Positions 50,033 to 59,108 of a DNA stretch of 64,000 nt are shown one piece after another. A program made the position numbers and the translations under genes. This DNA comes from Bog-473 sp035552095 (GTDB lineage Bacteria > Actinomycetota > Acidimicrobiia > Acidimicrobiales > RAAP-2), in contig DASZMA010000017.1 of assembly GCA_035552095.1 (NCBI GenBank), forward strand, positions 18,753-82,752. Reading direction: 5' to 3'. Below the pieces are notes generated by a model. That model was not told the DNA's origin, did no database searches, and saw only the letters and a program-made list of their open reading frames with translations. Numbering within the stretch: the first letter of the stretch is position 1; each line of letters opens with the position of its first letter.

Positions 50033-53000
50033 TCACGAGGGCAGCGCAGCCTCCGCCTTCGGGCGACGTTCGCCGGTGGCGCGCCCGGAGCGGTGCACCG
50101 TCTGTTCGTCGGTGCCCAGGTAACTGGCGACCACGCGGGCGTCGGCCAGCACGGTGGAGGGGTCCCCCTCGGCAATGACCGCACCCAGCTCCAGTGCGAT
50201 GAGGCGATCACACAGGCTCGACATCAGGGTCATGTCGTGTTCAATGACCAGCAGGGCACAGCCCGTGTCCTGGGCCACCTGTCGCAGCAGTGGCCCGAGG
50301 GCCTCGGTCTCGGCCTGGGCCACGCCGCCCGATGGCTCATCGAGCAGGAGCACGGCGGGACGCTGGGCCATGACGCAGGCCAGCTCGACGATGCGACGGG
50401 TGCCGGTCGACAGCTCCCCGATGGCGCGCTGGCGGTAGCTGTCGAGCCCGAGCTGGTCGATGAGCTCAGCGACGAGGGCGGCCGCGGCCGCCTCGGCGTC
50501 GGTGGAGGCCGGCAACCGAAAGGCCGCCGCGAACGGCTCCCGGCTGGCCAGATGTTGTTCCAGGGCCACCGTGATCGTCTCGGTGACCGAGAGCGTCGGG
50601 TAGAGCCGTGCCTCTTGGAAGGAGCGACCGAGGCCGGCCACGGCCCGCCGGTACGGCGGGAGGTCCGTCACCCGGCGGCCACCGACGAAAAGCTGCCCGC
50701 GGTCGGGCACCAGGAATCCCGAGATGACGTCGAACAGGGTCGTCTTGCCCGCCCCGTTGTGGCCGATGAGGCCGACGATCTCGTGCGGCTGCACGACCAG
50801 GTCGACGCCGTCCACCGCGGTGATCCCACCGAAGCGCTTGGTCAGGCCGTGACATTCGAGCGCCGGTGCCGGCGGGACCACTGGCGGATCCTCCAGCACG
50901 GCTACCGCTGGCACGGGCGCCGCGACGGCCGCCGCTTTCGCCGGGCCGCCGTCACCCTCGCCGTAGTCGCCTCCGATGAACACGGCGCGGAGGAGGTCGG
51001 GCCGCTCGAGGAGGTCGGCGCTGGCCCCGGAGAAGCGGACCGTTCCCTTCTCCAAGAAGGTGGCCTTCTCGGCCACCAGGAGCGCCACGTTGACCGACTG
51101 CTCCACGATCAGCACGGTGGTGCCCTGCCGGTGGATGTCGCGCACCGCGTCGATGAGCCGGGCCACCACGGTGGGGGCCAGTCCGAGAGAGAGCTCGTCA
51201 ATGCAGAGCAGCTGGGGGCGGACCAGGAAGGCCATGGCCAGGGACAGCATCTGCTGCTCCCCGCCCGAGAGGTTCCCGGCCGCCACCTCGGACCGCTCGA
51301 CCAGCACCGGGAACAGCTCGAGCGCCCGGGCCCGGGCGGCGTCGGCCTCAGCCCGGTGGCGGCGGATCGGCCACGAGGCCACCCGGAGGTTGTCGTGGAC
51401 ACTGAGGGAGGGGAAGATGCCGCGGCCCCCGGGCATCATGGTCAACCCGCTGCGGGCGATCGACTCGGTGCTGGCCCCCGTGATATCGGTCCCGCCGAAC
51501 TGCACCAGGCCCGACGAGGCCGGCAGCAGCCCGGTGATGGTCTTGAGCAGGCTGGACTTGCCCGCGCCGTTGGTGCCCAGGAGAGCGACCATCTCGCCCC
51601 GGCGGATGGTCAGGTCGATGCCGAAGAGAACCTGCAGCGATCCGTAGGCCGCATTGACGTCATGGCATCTCAGCAGGACGTCGTCCCCCACCGCCGTCGC
51701 CATGGTCGCCGCCACCGGAGCTGCCGCTGTCGTGCTCCCCGCCGCCCCGCCCACCACCGGCGTCGCCTCGAATCCCCGGTCACCCCAGACCGAGGTGGGC
51801 AGGCCGCGCCGGCGGGCGATGAGGCTCAGCACGTGATCGCGCCCCCAGGCAAAGGCGCCGGCCAGCCCGCTCGGGAAGAACATGAGCAGGACGACCATCC
51901 CCAGGCCGGTGAGCACCAGCTGGGCGTCCGGGAAGGCGATGCCCAGCCACTCGATCAGGGCCACGCCGCACAGGGCCCCCGAAATGGAGCCCAGGCCTCC
52001 GATGACCGCCATAGAGAAGACCAGGATGCTGTCCGACGGCGGGAAGGTCTGGTAGCCCACCCCGCCCAGGATCACCACGTAGAGGCCACCGGCCACCCCG
52101 GCGATCATGCCGGCCAGGGCGAAGGCGCCCAGGCGGACCCGGGTGCTCGGCACGCCGGCCGCTTCGGCGGCGCGCAGGTTGTCCCGGGTGGCGATCACGG
52201 CCCGGCCCGCACGCGCCTGACGGATCCCCTGCGTGAGCACAATGACGAAGAGCAGGACACCCAGGCACAGGAAGTAGAGGTCACTCTCGTTGTGGAGGTT
52301 GAACCGTTTCCACAGCGCCGGGCGCAGCACGCTGGCGGGCAGGAAGCGGGGGAAGTTGGTCGGGTTGAAGAAGAAGTCGTTCGCCGCGATGGCGAAAGCC
52401 ATCGTGGTCACGGCCAGGTACATCCCCCGCACCCGCAGCGCCGGCAGCCCGAGTACCAGGGCGATGGCGGCCCCGGCCAGGCCGGCCGCACCCAGCGAGA
52501 GGAAGAGGTCGGTGTTGGTGTGCATGATCAGGTTGCCCGCCGCCACCGCCCCCACCCCGACCAGGGCCTGCTGGCCCAGGCTGATGGTGCCGCCCCACCC
52601 GCTCAGCACGACCAGCGAGACTGCGCCCAGCCCGAAGACGATGCCCACGCTGACCTCATCGAGGTTCGAGGCCTGCAGGAGCAGGGGCAGCGTCAGGGCG
52701 ACGGCGGCCACGACGACCAGGCCGCTCAGCCGCAGGGCGCGCACCTCGGGCAGGGCGCGCAGGGCGGCCGGGATGGCCCGGGCGGCACTGCCGGCGGTCC
52801 ACGAGGATTCGTCAGCCGCTTCGGCCCGGCTGCTGGAGCGGTGTTGCAGCAGCAGGGCGGCCAGGACGACGACCAGGAAGATCGGCGTCTCGATCGACTG
52901 TTTGGAGATGTTGAGGCGGACCAGTTCCTCCATCACCCCCAGCCCGACGGCGGCGGCGAAGGCGACCCACAACGACTCCATGCGGGCCACCACGGCCGCC

Positions 53001-53779
53001 ACCAGTGGCACCAGGAGGAGTTCGGGACCGGCCGCCACACTGAGCGGCACACCGGCCGAGGGCGCCTGCAACGTCACGGCCAGGGCGGCGATGACGCCGC
53101 TCATCACCCACACCACCAGCAACAGCCGGCGGGCCGGGATCCCGAGGAGGCGGACGCGATCGGCGTTGTCGGCGATGGCCCGCACGGCCCGGCCGGCGTC
53201 GGTCCCCAGCAGGAACCACGACACCAGCGCCACCACCACCGGCACGGCGACGATGACGACCAGGTCGTTACCGGTGAAGACGACCGGGTTCACCTCGAAG
53301 TGCAGCGAGCTCAGCGGGGTGCGGAAACTCGTGATGAGGGTGGGGCCGTGCAGCCACTTGGGCAGCAGGAAGGCGAGCCCGCCGAAGAGCTGGGTCAGGC
53401 CGATGGTGAAGAGGGTCAGCATCATGCGCGGGGCCTTGGCGAAGCGCCAGTTGACCAGCAGGCCCACGCCCCCGCCGACCACGGCGCCGATGAGCAGGGC
53501 CACCAGGACGGCCAGCGGCCACGGCCAGTGGTGGCCCAGGAAGAGGGAGGCGCCGGCGGCGGCGGCCACGCCGCCCATGGCGCCGTAGGCGAAGTTGATG
53601 GCCCGGGTGAGGCGGTAGAGCAGCACCAGGCCGATGGCCAGCAGCCCGTTGAGGCTGCCGTAGATCACCCCGTAGAGCACCGAGCCCAGCGGCACCTCGT
53701 GGGGCACGACGGCGGTCAGGACGAGCAGGGTGGCCACCACCACGGCGGTGGCCACCAGGCCCCGACGTTGGCCGATCAC
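50033..53779 (-). CDS. Four-domain Liv-type ABC importer: LivH-LivM-LivF-LivG in one chain (cassette 2)
   Basis: A 1248-residue paralogue of the transporter at 8883-12830 with the same order: LivH-like permease (AINFAYGAMGG), LivM-like permease (SGWGGTISLGQQALVG), LivF-like ATPase (GTNGAGKSS, LSGGEQQMLSLAMAF, CIDELSLGLAPT, LIVEQS) and LivG-like ATPase (GHNGAGKTT, signature LSTGTRRIVELACV, LLLDEPSGGVAQ, VIEHDM). The linker between halves is Ala/Thr-rich without the Asp run. The GTG start at 53779 overlaps the receptor stop by 4 bp (GTGA); a longer frame to 53905 would be antisense-like and lies inside the receptor gene. Substrate unknown. Confidence 0.92.
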   Translation of the reverse strand: MIGQRRGLVATAVVVATLLVLTAVVPHEVPLGSVLYGVIYGSLNGLLAIGLVLLYRLTRAINFAYGAMGGVAAAAGASLFLGHHWPWPLAVLVALLIGAVVGGGVGLLVNWRFAKAPRMMLTLFTIGLTQLFGGLAFLLPKWLHGPTLITSFRTPLSSLHFEVNPVVFTGNDLVVIVAVPVVVALVSWFLLGTDAGRAVRAIADNADRVRLLGIPARRLLLVVWVMSGVIAALAVTLQAPSAGVPLSVAAGPELLLVPLVAAVVARMESLWVAFAAAVGLGVMEELVRLNISKQSIETPIFLVVVLAALLLQHRSSSRAEAADESSWTAGSAARAIPAALRALPEVRALRLSGLVVVAAVALTLPLLLQASNLDEVSVGIVFGLGAVSLVVLSGWGGTISLGQQALVGVGAVAAGNLIMHTNTDLFLSLGAAGLAGAAIALVLGLPALRVRGMYLAVTTMAFAIAANDFFFNPTNFPRFLPASVLRPALWKRFNLHNESDLYFLCLGVLLFVIVLTQGIRQARAGRAVIATRDNLRAAEAAGVPSTRVRLGAFALAGMIAGVAGGLYVVILGGVGYQTFPPSDSILVFSMAVIGGLGSISGALCGVALIEWLGIAFPDAQLVLTGLGMVVLLMFFPSGLAGAFAWGRDHVLSLIARRRGLPTSVWGDRGFEATPVVGGAAGSTTAAAPVAATMATAVGDDVLLRCHDVNAAYGSLQVLFGIDLTIRRGEMVALLGTNGAGKSSLLKTITGLLPASSGLVQFGGTDITGASTESIARSGLTMMPGGRGIFPSLSVHDNLRVASWPIRRHRAEADAARARALELFPVLVERSEVAAGNLSGGEQQMLSLAMAFLVRPQLLCIDELSLGLAPTVVARLIDAVRDIHRQGTTVLIVEQSVNVALLVAEKATFLEKGTVRFSGASADLLERPDLLRAVFIGGDYGEGDGGPAKAAAVAAPVPAVAVLEDPPVVPPAPALECHGLTKRFGGITAVDGVDLVVQPHEIVGLIGHNGAGKTTLFDVISGFLVPDRGQLFVGGRRVTDLPPYRRAVAGLGRSFQEARLYPTLSVTETITVALEQHLASREPFAAAFRLPASTDAEAAAAALVAELIDQLGLDSYRQRAIGELSTGTRRIVELACVMAQRPAVLLLDEPSGGVAQAETEALGPLLRQVAQDTGCALLVIEHDMTLMSSLCDRLIALELGAVIAEGDPSTVLADARVVASYLGTDEQTVHRSGRATGERRPKAEAALPS

Positions 53780-55545
53780 TGCACCCCGTTGGGGAACACC
53801 GGCGCCGGGCCGGCCGGCACCGTGCTGGCGCTGTACCAGGTGGTGCCGTCCACCCAGGAGCCCTTCTCGTTGTCGAAGGCCGAGACCACGTTGGGGTTCC
53901 ACCACTGGTACCGGTACTGGTGCTGAGGCGTGAAGGTCCCGCTACCGTTCTCGTTGAAGGACCAGGGCCCGTACTCGCCGTCGCCGCCGGCGTAGTTGAA
54001 CAGGCCGTGCTCAAAGGTGGTCGGGCTCAGATTGGGACCGGCCTGCTCAATGCCCAGGGCCAGGATGTAGAGGTCCTCGTAGAGCAGATCGACCTCGTGG
54101 GCCGGCGCGTTGTTGGGGTCGACCGACTTGGCGGCGAAGTAGCCGAGCGAGGAGCCGTAGGCCGGCGCGTTCCCGTTGTTGGTGATGCCGGCCGCGTGTG
54201 ACCACACGCTCTGGTCGAAGAGCTGGGCCACCAGGTCCTCATCGGTGAAGGCGGCGCCGATGTTGACGATCTCGGGCTCGTAGTTGGACGTATCGAGGTC
54301 GCTGGTCAGATAGGCCAGCGTGATCGGGTCGCACCCGCACCCAAGCGTCGTGATCTTGTCGTTGATGATCTGCTGGGCGATGCTGCCGGCCTCCGATGAC
54401 AGCTGCGAGAGGTCGAGGGTGTACGACAGGTTGGCCACCACCGGATGCCCGGCCGCCGACAGCGCGCCGGTCACCTGGCTCACGCACTGCTGGTACACCG
54501 GGTTGTCCGGGGCCAGGATGGCGATGCGCCGGGGCTGCCCGTTGTTGACCCCGGTCCCGGCGTAGGTCACATTCTGCGGCACCACCTGCTTGACCATGAT
54601 GGAGGCTGACTCGTTGCCCAGATCGGTGCAGTTGGGGAAGAAGCTCCAGGCGTAGGGCGCTTGCGAGGCGAACCACTGCGAGGACATGTAGGGGGCGCCG
54701 ATGTTGACGACATGCTGGGCCGAGAGGGCCTCGGCGTAGGGCTGGGACAGCGCGGTGACGTCGGCGAAGGCACCGAGCTGCTGCGATGCGCTGATGGCGT
54801 CCGCCTGCGCCTGGGCCTGCCCGGCATCGGTGACTTCGTTGACCAGGGACCCCTGTCCGTTGAAGAACTTGAGGACGATCTTGCGCCCGTAGAACTGGAA
54901 CTTGTCGTTGAAGTAGGTGACCAGGTCCTGGGTCGTGCGCTCCACGTCGGCCGCGGTGTCGCTGAACTGGGCGCTGTTGTACTTCCCGGCGATCTGCTGA
55001 ATGGCCTCGTCCGCCGTTTGGATGCCCCCGGCCGGGAGGCGGGCGCTGACCACGATCTGATTGGCCGTGACGCCCCGGGAGGTGGCCCCGCCGTTGTTCC
55101 CCGAGAACGACACGCAGGCCGGGGCGTAGGGGTCACCGGCCACCTGCTTTCCCGAACAGCCAGTCACCGTGCCCGGCGCCGTGGCCGCCTTGGTCGAGGG
55201 TCCACCGTTTTGCAGCGTGCCGCCGGCAGCACCGCCGGCCGCGCCCGGCGCCCCTGTCCCGGCCGGCACCGTGGTCGTGGCGCCACTGGCTGGGGCCCCG
55301 GTCGGCGACCCCACCTTGGTGCTGGCCCCTCCCCCGCCACCGGTCGAGGCGCTGACGTTCGCCTCGGGCGCGATGGAGGGCACCAGCAGCGCCATGAGGA
55401 GGAAGCCGCCGGCGATCACCACGGCCGGCCCGTAGCCGCGCAGCAGGCGTCGATCGGGGGCCGAGTACTTGGCCAACCGCGGTTCCTTCACTGCTGCACC
55501 GTCACCCACGTCGGCTCCGTCACCTGCATCCACACCGTCGCTCAT
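53776..55545 (-). CDS. Membrane-tethered type I substrate-binding protein (cassette 2)
   Basis: A 589-residue paralogue of the cassette 1 receptor. The Asp/Gly-rich cytoplasmic start leads to RRLLRGYGPAV and one membrane helix (about 39-57), then a Gly/Ala/Thr/Pro linker (about 60-125) and the binding domain from GDPYAPACVSF. Shared blocks with cassette 1 include NNGGATSRGVT, FQFYGRK, FFNGQGSLVNE and the CGCDPIT motif (about residue 403). There is no lipobox. The ATG overlaps the surface-protein stop by 4 bp (ATGA), and its own stop overlaps the transporter start. Confidence 0.88.
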   Translation of the reverse strand: MSDGVDAGDGADVGDGAAVKEPRLAKYSAPDRRLLRGYGPAVVIAGGFLLMALLVPSIAPEANVSASTGGGGGASTKVGSPTGAPASGATTTVPAGTGAPGAAGGAAGGTLQNGGPSTKAATAPGTVTGCSGKQVAGDPYAPACVSFSGNNGGATSRGVTANQIVVSARLPAGGIQTADEAIQQIAGKYNSAQFSDTAADVERTTQDLVTYFNDKFQFYGRKIVLKFFNGQGSLVNEVTDAGQAQAQADAISASQQLGAFADVTALSQPYAEALSAQHVVNIGAPYMSSQWFASQAPYAWSFFPNCTDLGNESASIMVKQVVPQNVTYAGTGVNNGQPRRIAILAPDNPVYQQCVSQVTGALSAAGHPVVANLSYTLDLSQLSSEAGSIAQQIINDKITTLGCGCDPITLAYLTSDLDTSNYEPEIVNIGAAFTDEDLVAQLFDQSVWSHAAGITNNGNAPAYGSSLGYFAAKSVDPNNAPAHEVDLLYEDLYILALGIEQAGPNLSPTTFEHGLFNYAGGDGEYGPWSFNENGSGTFTPQHQYRYQWWNPNVVSAFDNEKGSWVDGTTWYSASTVPAGPAPVFPNGVQ

Positions 55546-57035
55546 GTCAGCGCCTCCTTGGCGGGGTCAGGGCGGCCGCGTCGACGGCTTCGACGGCCCC
55601 GCACCGTGTCGGCCAGGAACAGGGCGGCGCCGGCCGCGACGGCGACGATGCCGACGATGGCCGCATCACCCGACCAGCAACCCGGTTGGCCGGCCGGGCT
55701 GGTCGTCTGGCAGTGGGTGGCCGACGTCAGGGTGGCCGGCGCCGCGGCCTGGGCCGGCGTGGTGGTGGTGCTGGTCGAACCGCCGGTCGCCCCACCTCCG
55801 CTGGCGATCCCGCCGCCGGCCGCACCCGGCAGTGCGCCACCGAAGCTACCGCTACCGATCCCGCCTGCACCCAACGAGCTCGGGGGTAGCGCGCCGTCCG
55901 GCGTGGTGGCGTCTCCCGCCCCGAACGGGTTGGTGAAGTCGGTCGGGGCCAGCGTGTCGGCCGTGGTGCCGCCCAGGTCGAGGTCGAACCCGCCGCCGTT
56001 GGAGAACACCCCCAGCGCCACATTGGCCACCGTCTCGGCCGGGTTGGCCAGATTGGCCACCAGGACCTTGGCGTTGGCGCAGTCGTTACCCGAGACCGTC
56101 TGGCCGTTGATCGCCGCTTCCAGCGACGAGGCGGCGGAAATCAAGGGCGAGATCACCGCATCGGACAGCGCCGACTTGCCCACGGTGATCTGGAACGGGG
56201 TGACGATCACCGTTCCCGTCGCTGGGTCGGTCGAGACCGTCGGCATGACCAGGGACAGCCCCAACGCCGAGAGCAGCTTGTTGGCCGCCGCGATGGCGGT
56301 GGCCAGTTGGGTCGGGCTCGGAGCCGGTACGGTCAGCGGGCCCACCTTTATGGAGCCCACGCTGAACGAACCCTGGGCCAGCGCGGTGGTACCGGTGTGC
56401 TGCACCGAGCTCCAGTTCATGCCGTTGAGGGCGATGAGCCCGTTGGCGATGCTCAGATCCAGTTGGACCGACGACTGGGCTTCCCGCTCGGAGCCGCTGA
56501 CGTAGTGCACCGCCGTGGTGGCCTGGCCCCCCACGCTGAGCAGGCCGGGGATGGACTGGCCGATCGGGGTGGTCGTGGCCGACGCCGACTCGGGGGCGGG
56601 GGTGGCCGTGACGGACTCGGCGCCGGCGCCCACTCCGGCCAAGCCGTTGGTGGCGTTGGGCGGGCCACCGACGGTGTCGTCGGTCAGAGCTTTGGGCTGG
56701 CGGGTGGCCGGCAGGTAGATCTGACCGCACAAGGGGGTGTTGGCCAAAATGACGCCGAGCCCGCCGAGGTCCAGGGTCTGGGAGTTCGACCGAGCTTCGG
56801 ACTCCTGGTAGCTGGCCGAGGCGCCCCCGACGGTGACCGAGAGGTTGGTGTTGCCCACGATAGGCACGGCGCCCAGCACGCTGGCGGTGGCGATGGCACT
56901 GCCCGCCTCGACCGGTGCGCTGTCGGCCTGGGCCCGGTGGCCGGTGCCCACCAGCTGGGCCGACACCAGGGCGCCTACCCCGAGCGCCAGCAGACCCCAG
57001 CGGAGCACGCGCCTAGTACCCAACCGCCACCCCAC
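55542..57035 (-). CDS. Secreted, C-terminally anchored surface protein of unknown family (cassette 2)
   Basis: A 497-residue paralogue of the protein at 14579-16039 and first gene of cassette 2. It has a signal peptide (RVLRWGLLALGVGALVSAQL), a long Ser/Thr/Ala/Gly-rich outer part with matching blocks (SIANGLIALNGMNWSS, GSFSVGSIKVG, GTVIVTPFQI, LGVFSNGGGFDLDLGG), a Gly/Thr-rich spacer, a C-terminal membrane helix (AAIVGIVAVAAGAALFLA) and basic tail RGRRSRRRGR. I do not recognise the family and see no catalytic motif. Conservation in both cassettes argues for a structural role with the importer. Confidence 0.8.
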   Translation of the reverse strand: MGWRLGTRRVLRWGLLALGVGALVSAQLVGTGHRAQADSAPVEAGSAIATASVLGAVPIVGNTNLSVTVGGASASYQESEARSNSQTLDLGGLGVILANTPLCGQIYLPATRQPKALTDDTVGGPPNATNGLAGVGAGAESVTATPAPESASATTTPIGQSIPGLLSVGGQATTAVHYVSGSEREAQSSVQLDLSIANGLIALNGMNWSSVQHTGTTALAQGSFSVGSIKVGPLTVPAPSPTQLATAIAAANKLLSALGLSLVMPTVSTDPATGTVIVTPFQITVGKSALSDAVISPLISAASSLEAAINGQTVSGNDCANAKVLVANLANPAETVANVALGVFSNGGGFDLDLGGTTADTLAPTDFTNPFGAGDATTPDGALPPSSLGAGGIGSGSFGGALPGAAGGGIASGGGATGGSTSTTTTPAQAAAPATLTSATHCQTTSPAGQPGCWSGDAAIVGIVAVAAGAALFLADTVRGRRSRRRGRPDPAKEALT

Positions 57036-57323
57036 CCCCGCCTGCGCTCGTCCCCCACATAGTCCCCCCGGAATCCGTGATCGTTATCCCCCAACCGCGG
57101 CCTTGGTTCTATCGGTTCTGTCCGTCCGTCGCCCGGCTGCCTCAGCCAACCCAAACGACAGAACCACCAAAGTGTTGCTTCGTTGTATAACATGGGCCGG
57201 TCCGGGAATACAAGGGGCGACAAAACCGTCGTGCTGTCGTTCCCAGGCGAGACCAGGCGAGACCAGCCGGCGGGACCGGACAGGACCAGGCCGGCATGAA
57301 CCGGACGGGATGAGAGGGACGTG
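57036..57323. promoter_or_regulatory. Intergenic control region between cassette 2 and a divergent TetR gene
   Basis: This 288-bp gap contains a perfect inverted repeat, GGTTCTGTC (57114-57122) and GACAGAACC (57157-57165), 34 bases apart, with an extra GGTTCT at 57105. There is a TATAAC box on the plus strand at 57186-57191 and a TATACA on the minus strand beside it with TTGTAT 18 bases upstream. A 10-bp tandem repeat (CCAGGCGAGA twice, 57243-57262) follows. No coding sequence is seen. It likely holds promoters for both directions. Confidence 0.45.
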
Positions 57324-57980
57324 ATGGATCAAGTGCGCACCGCCGGGCTCGATGGCCCGGCCGTGTCCCAGCTCCTGCGCGGCCTGCCCGACCAGCCGGC
57401 GGCGGCACTCGACCCCTACTTAGATGCGGCCGCCCGCTGTTTCGCCCGCTACGGCATCGAGCGGACCACGGTGCAGGACGTGGCGGCCGAGATGGGGTTC
57501 AACCGGGCCACCATCTACCGCCAGGTCGGGACCATTGAGCAGCAGATCCGCCTGCTGGCCGCCCGTGACGTGCGCCGCCACCTGGCCAGCCTGCCCGAGC
57601 GGGTGGCCGGGCTGTCCGGTCCGGCGCTGGTGGTCGAGCTGGCCGCCATCGGGGTCGAGGATGCCCGCAGCCATCCGGTGCTGGCCAAGATCCTGGCCGA
57701 CGAGCCCCGGCTGGTGGGCAACATCTTGGAGACGCACATCGGCAAGGTGCGCGATCAGGTGGTCCCGGTCGTCGCCTCCCTCTGCCAACGGGGCATGGAC
57801 GCCGGGCTGATCACCCGCATGGACGCCACCGTGCTGGCCTCGTGGGTCGTGCGGATCGTCGTGACCCTGATTGTGCTCGAGCCCGAGACCGAGTTGCGCT
57901 CGTACCTGAGCGAGCTCCTCCTGCCGGCGCTCTCCCCGCTTCCTGCCCACATCGTCACCGGAGCCGCACCCCAACTCTGA
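57324..57980 (+). CDS. TetR family regulator, divergent from cassette 2
   Basis: A 218-residue regulator with HTH AAARCFARYGIERTTVQDVAAEMGFNRATIYRQVGTIEQQIRLL and a C-terminal ligand domain. I use ATG 57324, 5 bp after GAGAGGG; the GTG one codon earlier is too close to the ribosome site. Position suggests control of cassette 2, of the downstream formaldehyde dehydrogenase operon, or both. Confidence 0.85.
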   Translation: MDQVRTAGLDGPAVSQLLRGLPDQPAAALDPYLDAAARCFARYGIERTTVQDVAAEMGFNRATIYRQVGTIEQQIRLLAARDVRRHLASLPERVAGLSGPALVVELAAIGVEDARSHPVLAKILADEPRLVGNILETHIGKVRDQVVPVVASLCQRGMDAGLITRMDATVLASWVVRIVVTLIVLEPETELRSYLSELLLPALSPLPAHIVTGAAPQL

Positions 57981-58020
57981 ATCAGGCATCATGTGGCCTG
58001 GTCGAGGAGAGGGTGCCCAC

Positions 58021-59106
58021 ATGGTGTCTGCAGTGCGCGGCGTGGTGTCACGAGGCAAGGGTGAGCCCGTCACCCTCGAGGAGATAGTCGTGCCGGATCC
58101 GGGACCCGGTGAAGCGGTGGTCGCCGTGCAAGCGTGCGGGGTGTGCCACACCGACCTGCATTATCGGGAGGGCGGCATCAACGACGACTTCCCGTTCCTG
58201 CTCGGCCATGAAGCGGCCGGCATCGTCGAGTCGGTGGGGCCCGACGTCACGTCGGTCGCGCCCGGTGACTTCGTCGTCTTGAACTGGCGGGCGGTGTGCG
58301 GCGAGTGCCGGGCCTGCCGGCGGGGCCGGCCCTGGTACTGCTTCGCCACCCACAACGCCACTCAGAAGATGACCCTGGCTGACGGCACGCCCCTCTCCCC
58401 CGCCCTGGGCATCGGCGCCTTCGCCGACAAGACCCTGGTGGCCGCCGGCCAGTGCACCAAGGTCGACCCGCGGGCGCGTCCCGAAGCGGTCGGGTTGCTG
58501 GGGTGCGGGGTGATGGCGGGTATCGGGGCGGCCGTGTACACCGGGCAGGTCGGTCTGGGTGACTCGGTGGCCGTGTTCGGGTGCGGCGGCGTCGGGTGCG
58601 CTGCCATCGCCGGGGCCCAGCTGGCCGGGGCGCACACCATCATCGCCATCGACCTCGACCCCAACAAGCTGGCCACCGCCACCACCTTCGGCGCCACCCA
58701 CACGGTCGACGCCAGCGCCACCGATCCGGTGGCCGCCGTCCAGGGTTTCACCGGGGGCTTCGGGGCCGACGTGTGCATCGAGGCGGTGGGCCAGCCCAAG
58801 GTGATGGAGCAGGCCTTCTACGCCCGCGACCTGGCCGGCACCCTGGTCCAGGTGGGCGTGCCCACCCCGGACATGCGTCTGGAGCTGCCCATGATCGAGT
58901 TCTTCGGGCGCGGGGGCTCGCTCAAGCCCAGCTGGTACGGCGACTGCCTGCCGTCCCGGGACTTCCCCATGCTGGTCGACCTGTATCTGGCCGGCCGGCT
59001 CAATCTGGATCTCTTCGTCAGCGAGACCATCGCGCTGAGCGCCGTCGAAGCAGCCTTCGCCCGCATGCAGCGCGGCGAAGTGCTCCGCTCCGTCGTCGTC
59101 CTCTAG
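58021..59106 (+). CDS. mscR: S-(hydroxymethyl)mycothiol dehydrogenase (mycothiol-dependent formaldehyde dehydrogenase)
   Basis: A 361-residue zinc alcohol dehydrogenase of class III type that oxidises the formaldehyde-mycothiol adduct with NAD and can reduce S-nitrosomycothiol. Catalytic zinc ligands are in ACGVCHTDLHYREGG and LGHEAAG; the structural zinc Cys are in CGECRACRRGRPWYC. GIGAFADKTLV, QCTKVDP and LLGCGVMAGIGAAVYTGQV match the mycobacterial enzyme as I recall it; the NAD motif is GCGGVG. I use ATG 58021, with AGGAGAGGG upstream; an in-frame ATG at 57991 exists. Formaldehyde could come from P450 or other demethylations. It precedes a DUF1214-sulfotransferase pair by 2 bp. Confidence 0.9.
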   Translation: MVSAVRGVVSRGKGEPVTLEEIVVPDPGPGEAVVAVQACGVCHTDLHYREGGINDDFPFLLGHEAAGIVESVGPDVTSVAPGDFVVLNWRAVCGECRACRRGRPWYCFATHNATQKMTLADGTPLSPALGIGAFADKTLVAAGQCTKVDPRARPEAVGLLGCGVMAGIGAAVYTGQVGLGDSVAVFGCGGVGCAAIAGAQLAGAHTIIAIDLDPNKLATATTFGATHTVDASATDPVAAVQGFTGGFGADVCIEAVGQPKVMEQAFYARDLAGTLVQVGVPTPDMRLELPMIEFFGRGGSLKPSWYGDCLPSRDFPMLVDLYLAGRLNLDLFVSETIALSAVEAAFARMQRGEVLRSVVVL

Positions 59107-59108
59107 TC

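Noticed and set aside
53780..53905. N-terminal extension of the cassette 2 transporter by 42 codons
   Set aside because: It lies inside the receptor gene in another frame, and the GTG overlapping the receptor stop (GTGA) gives an N-terminus like that of the cassette 1 transporter.
50093..53926. A 1277-codon open frame on the plus strand opposite the cassette 2 transporter
   Set aside because: Same reason: it mirrors the codon bias of the real gene on the other strand and has no recognisable protein features.
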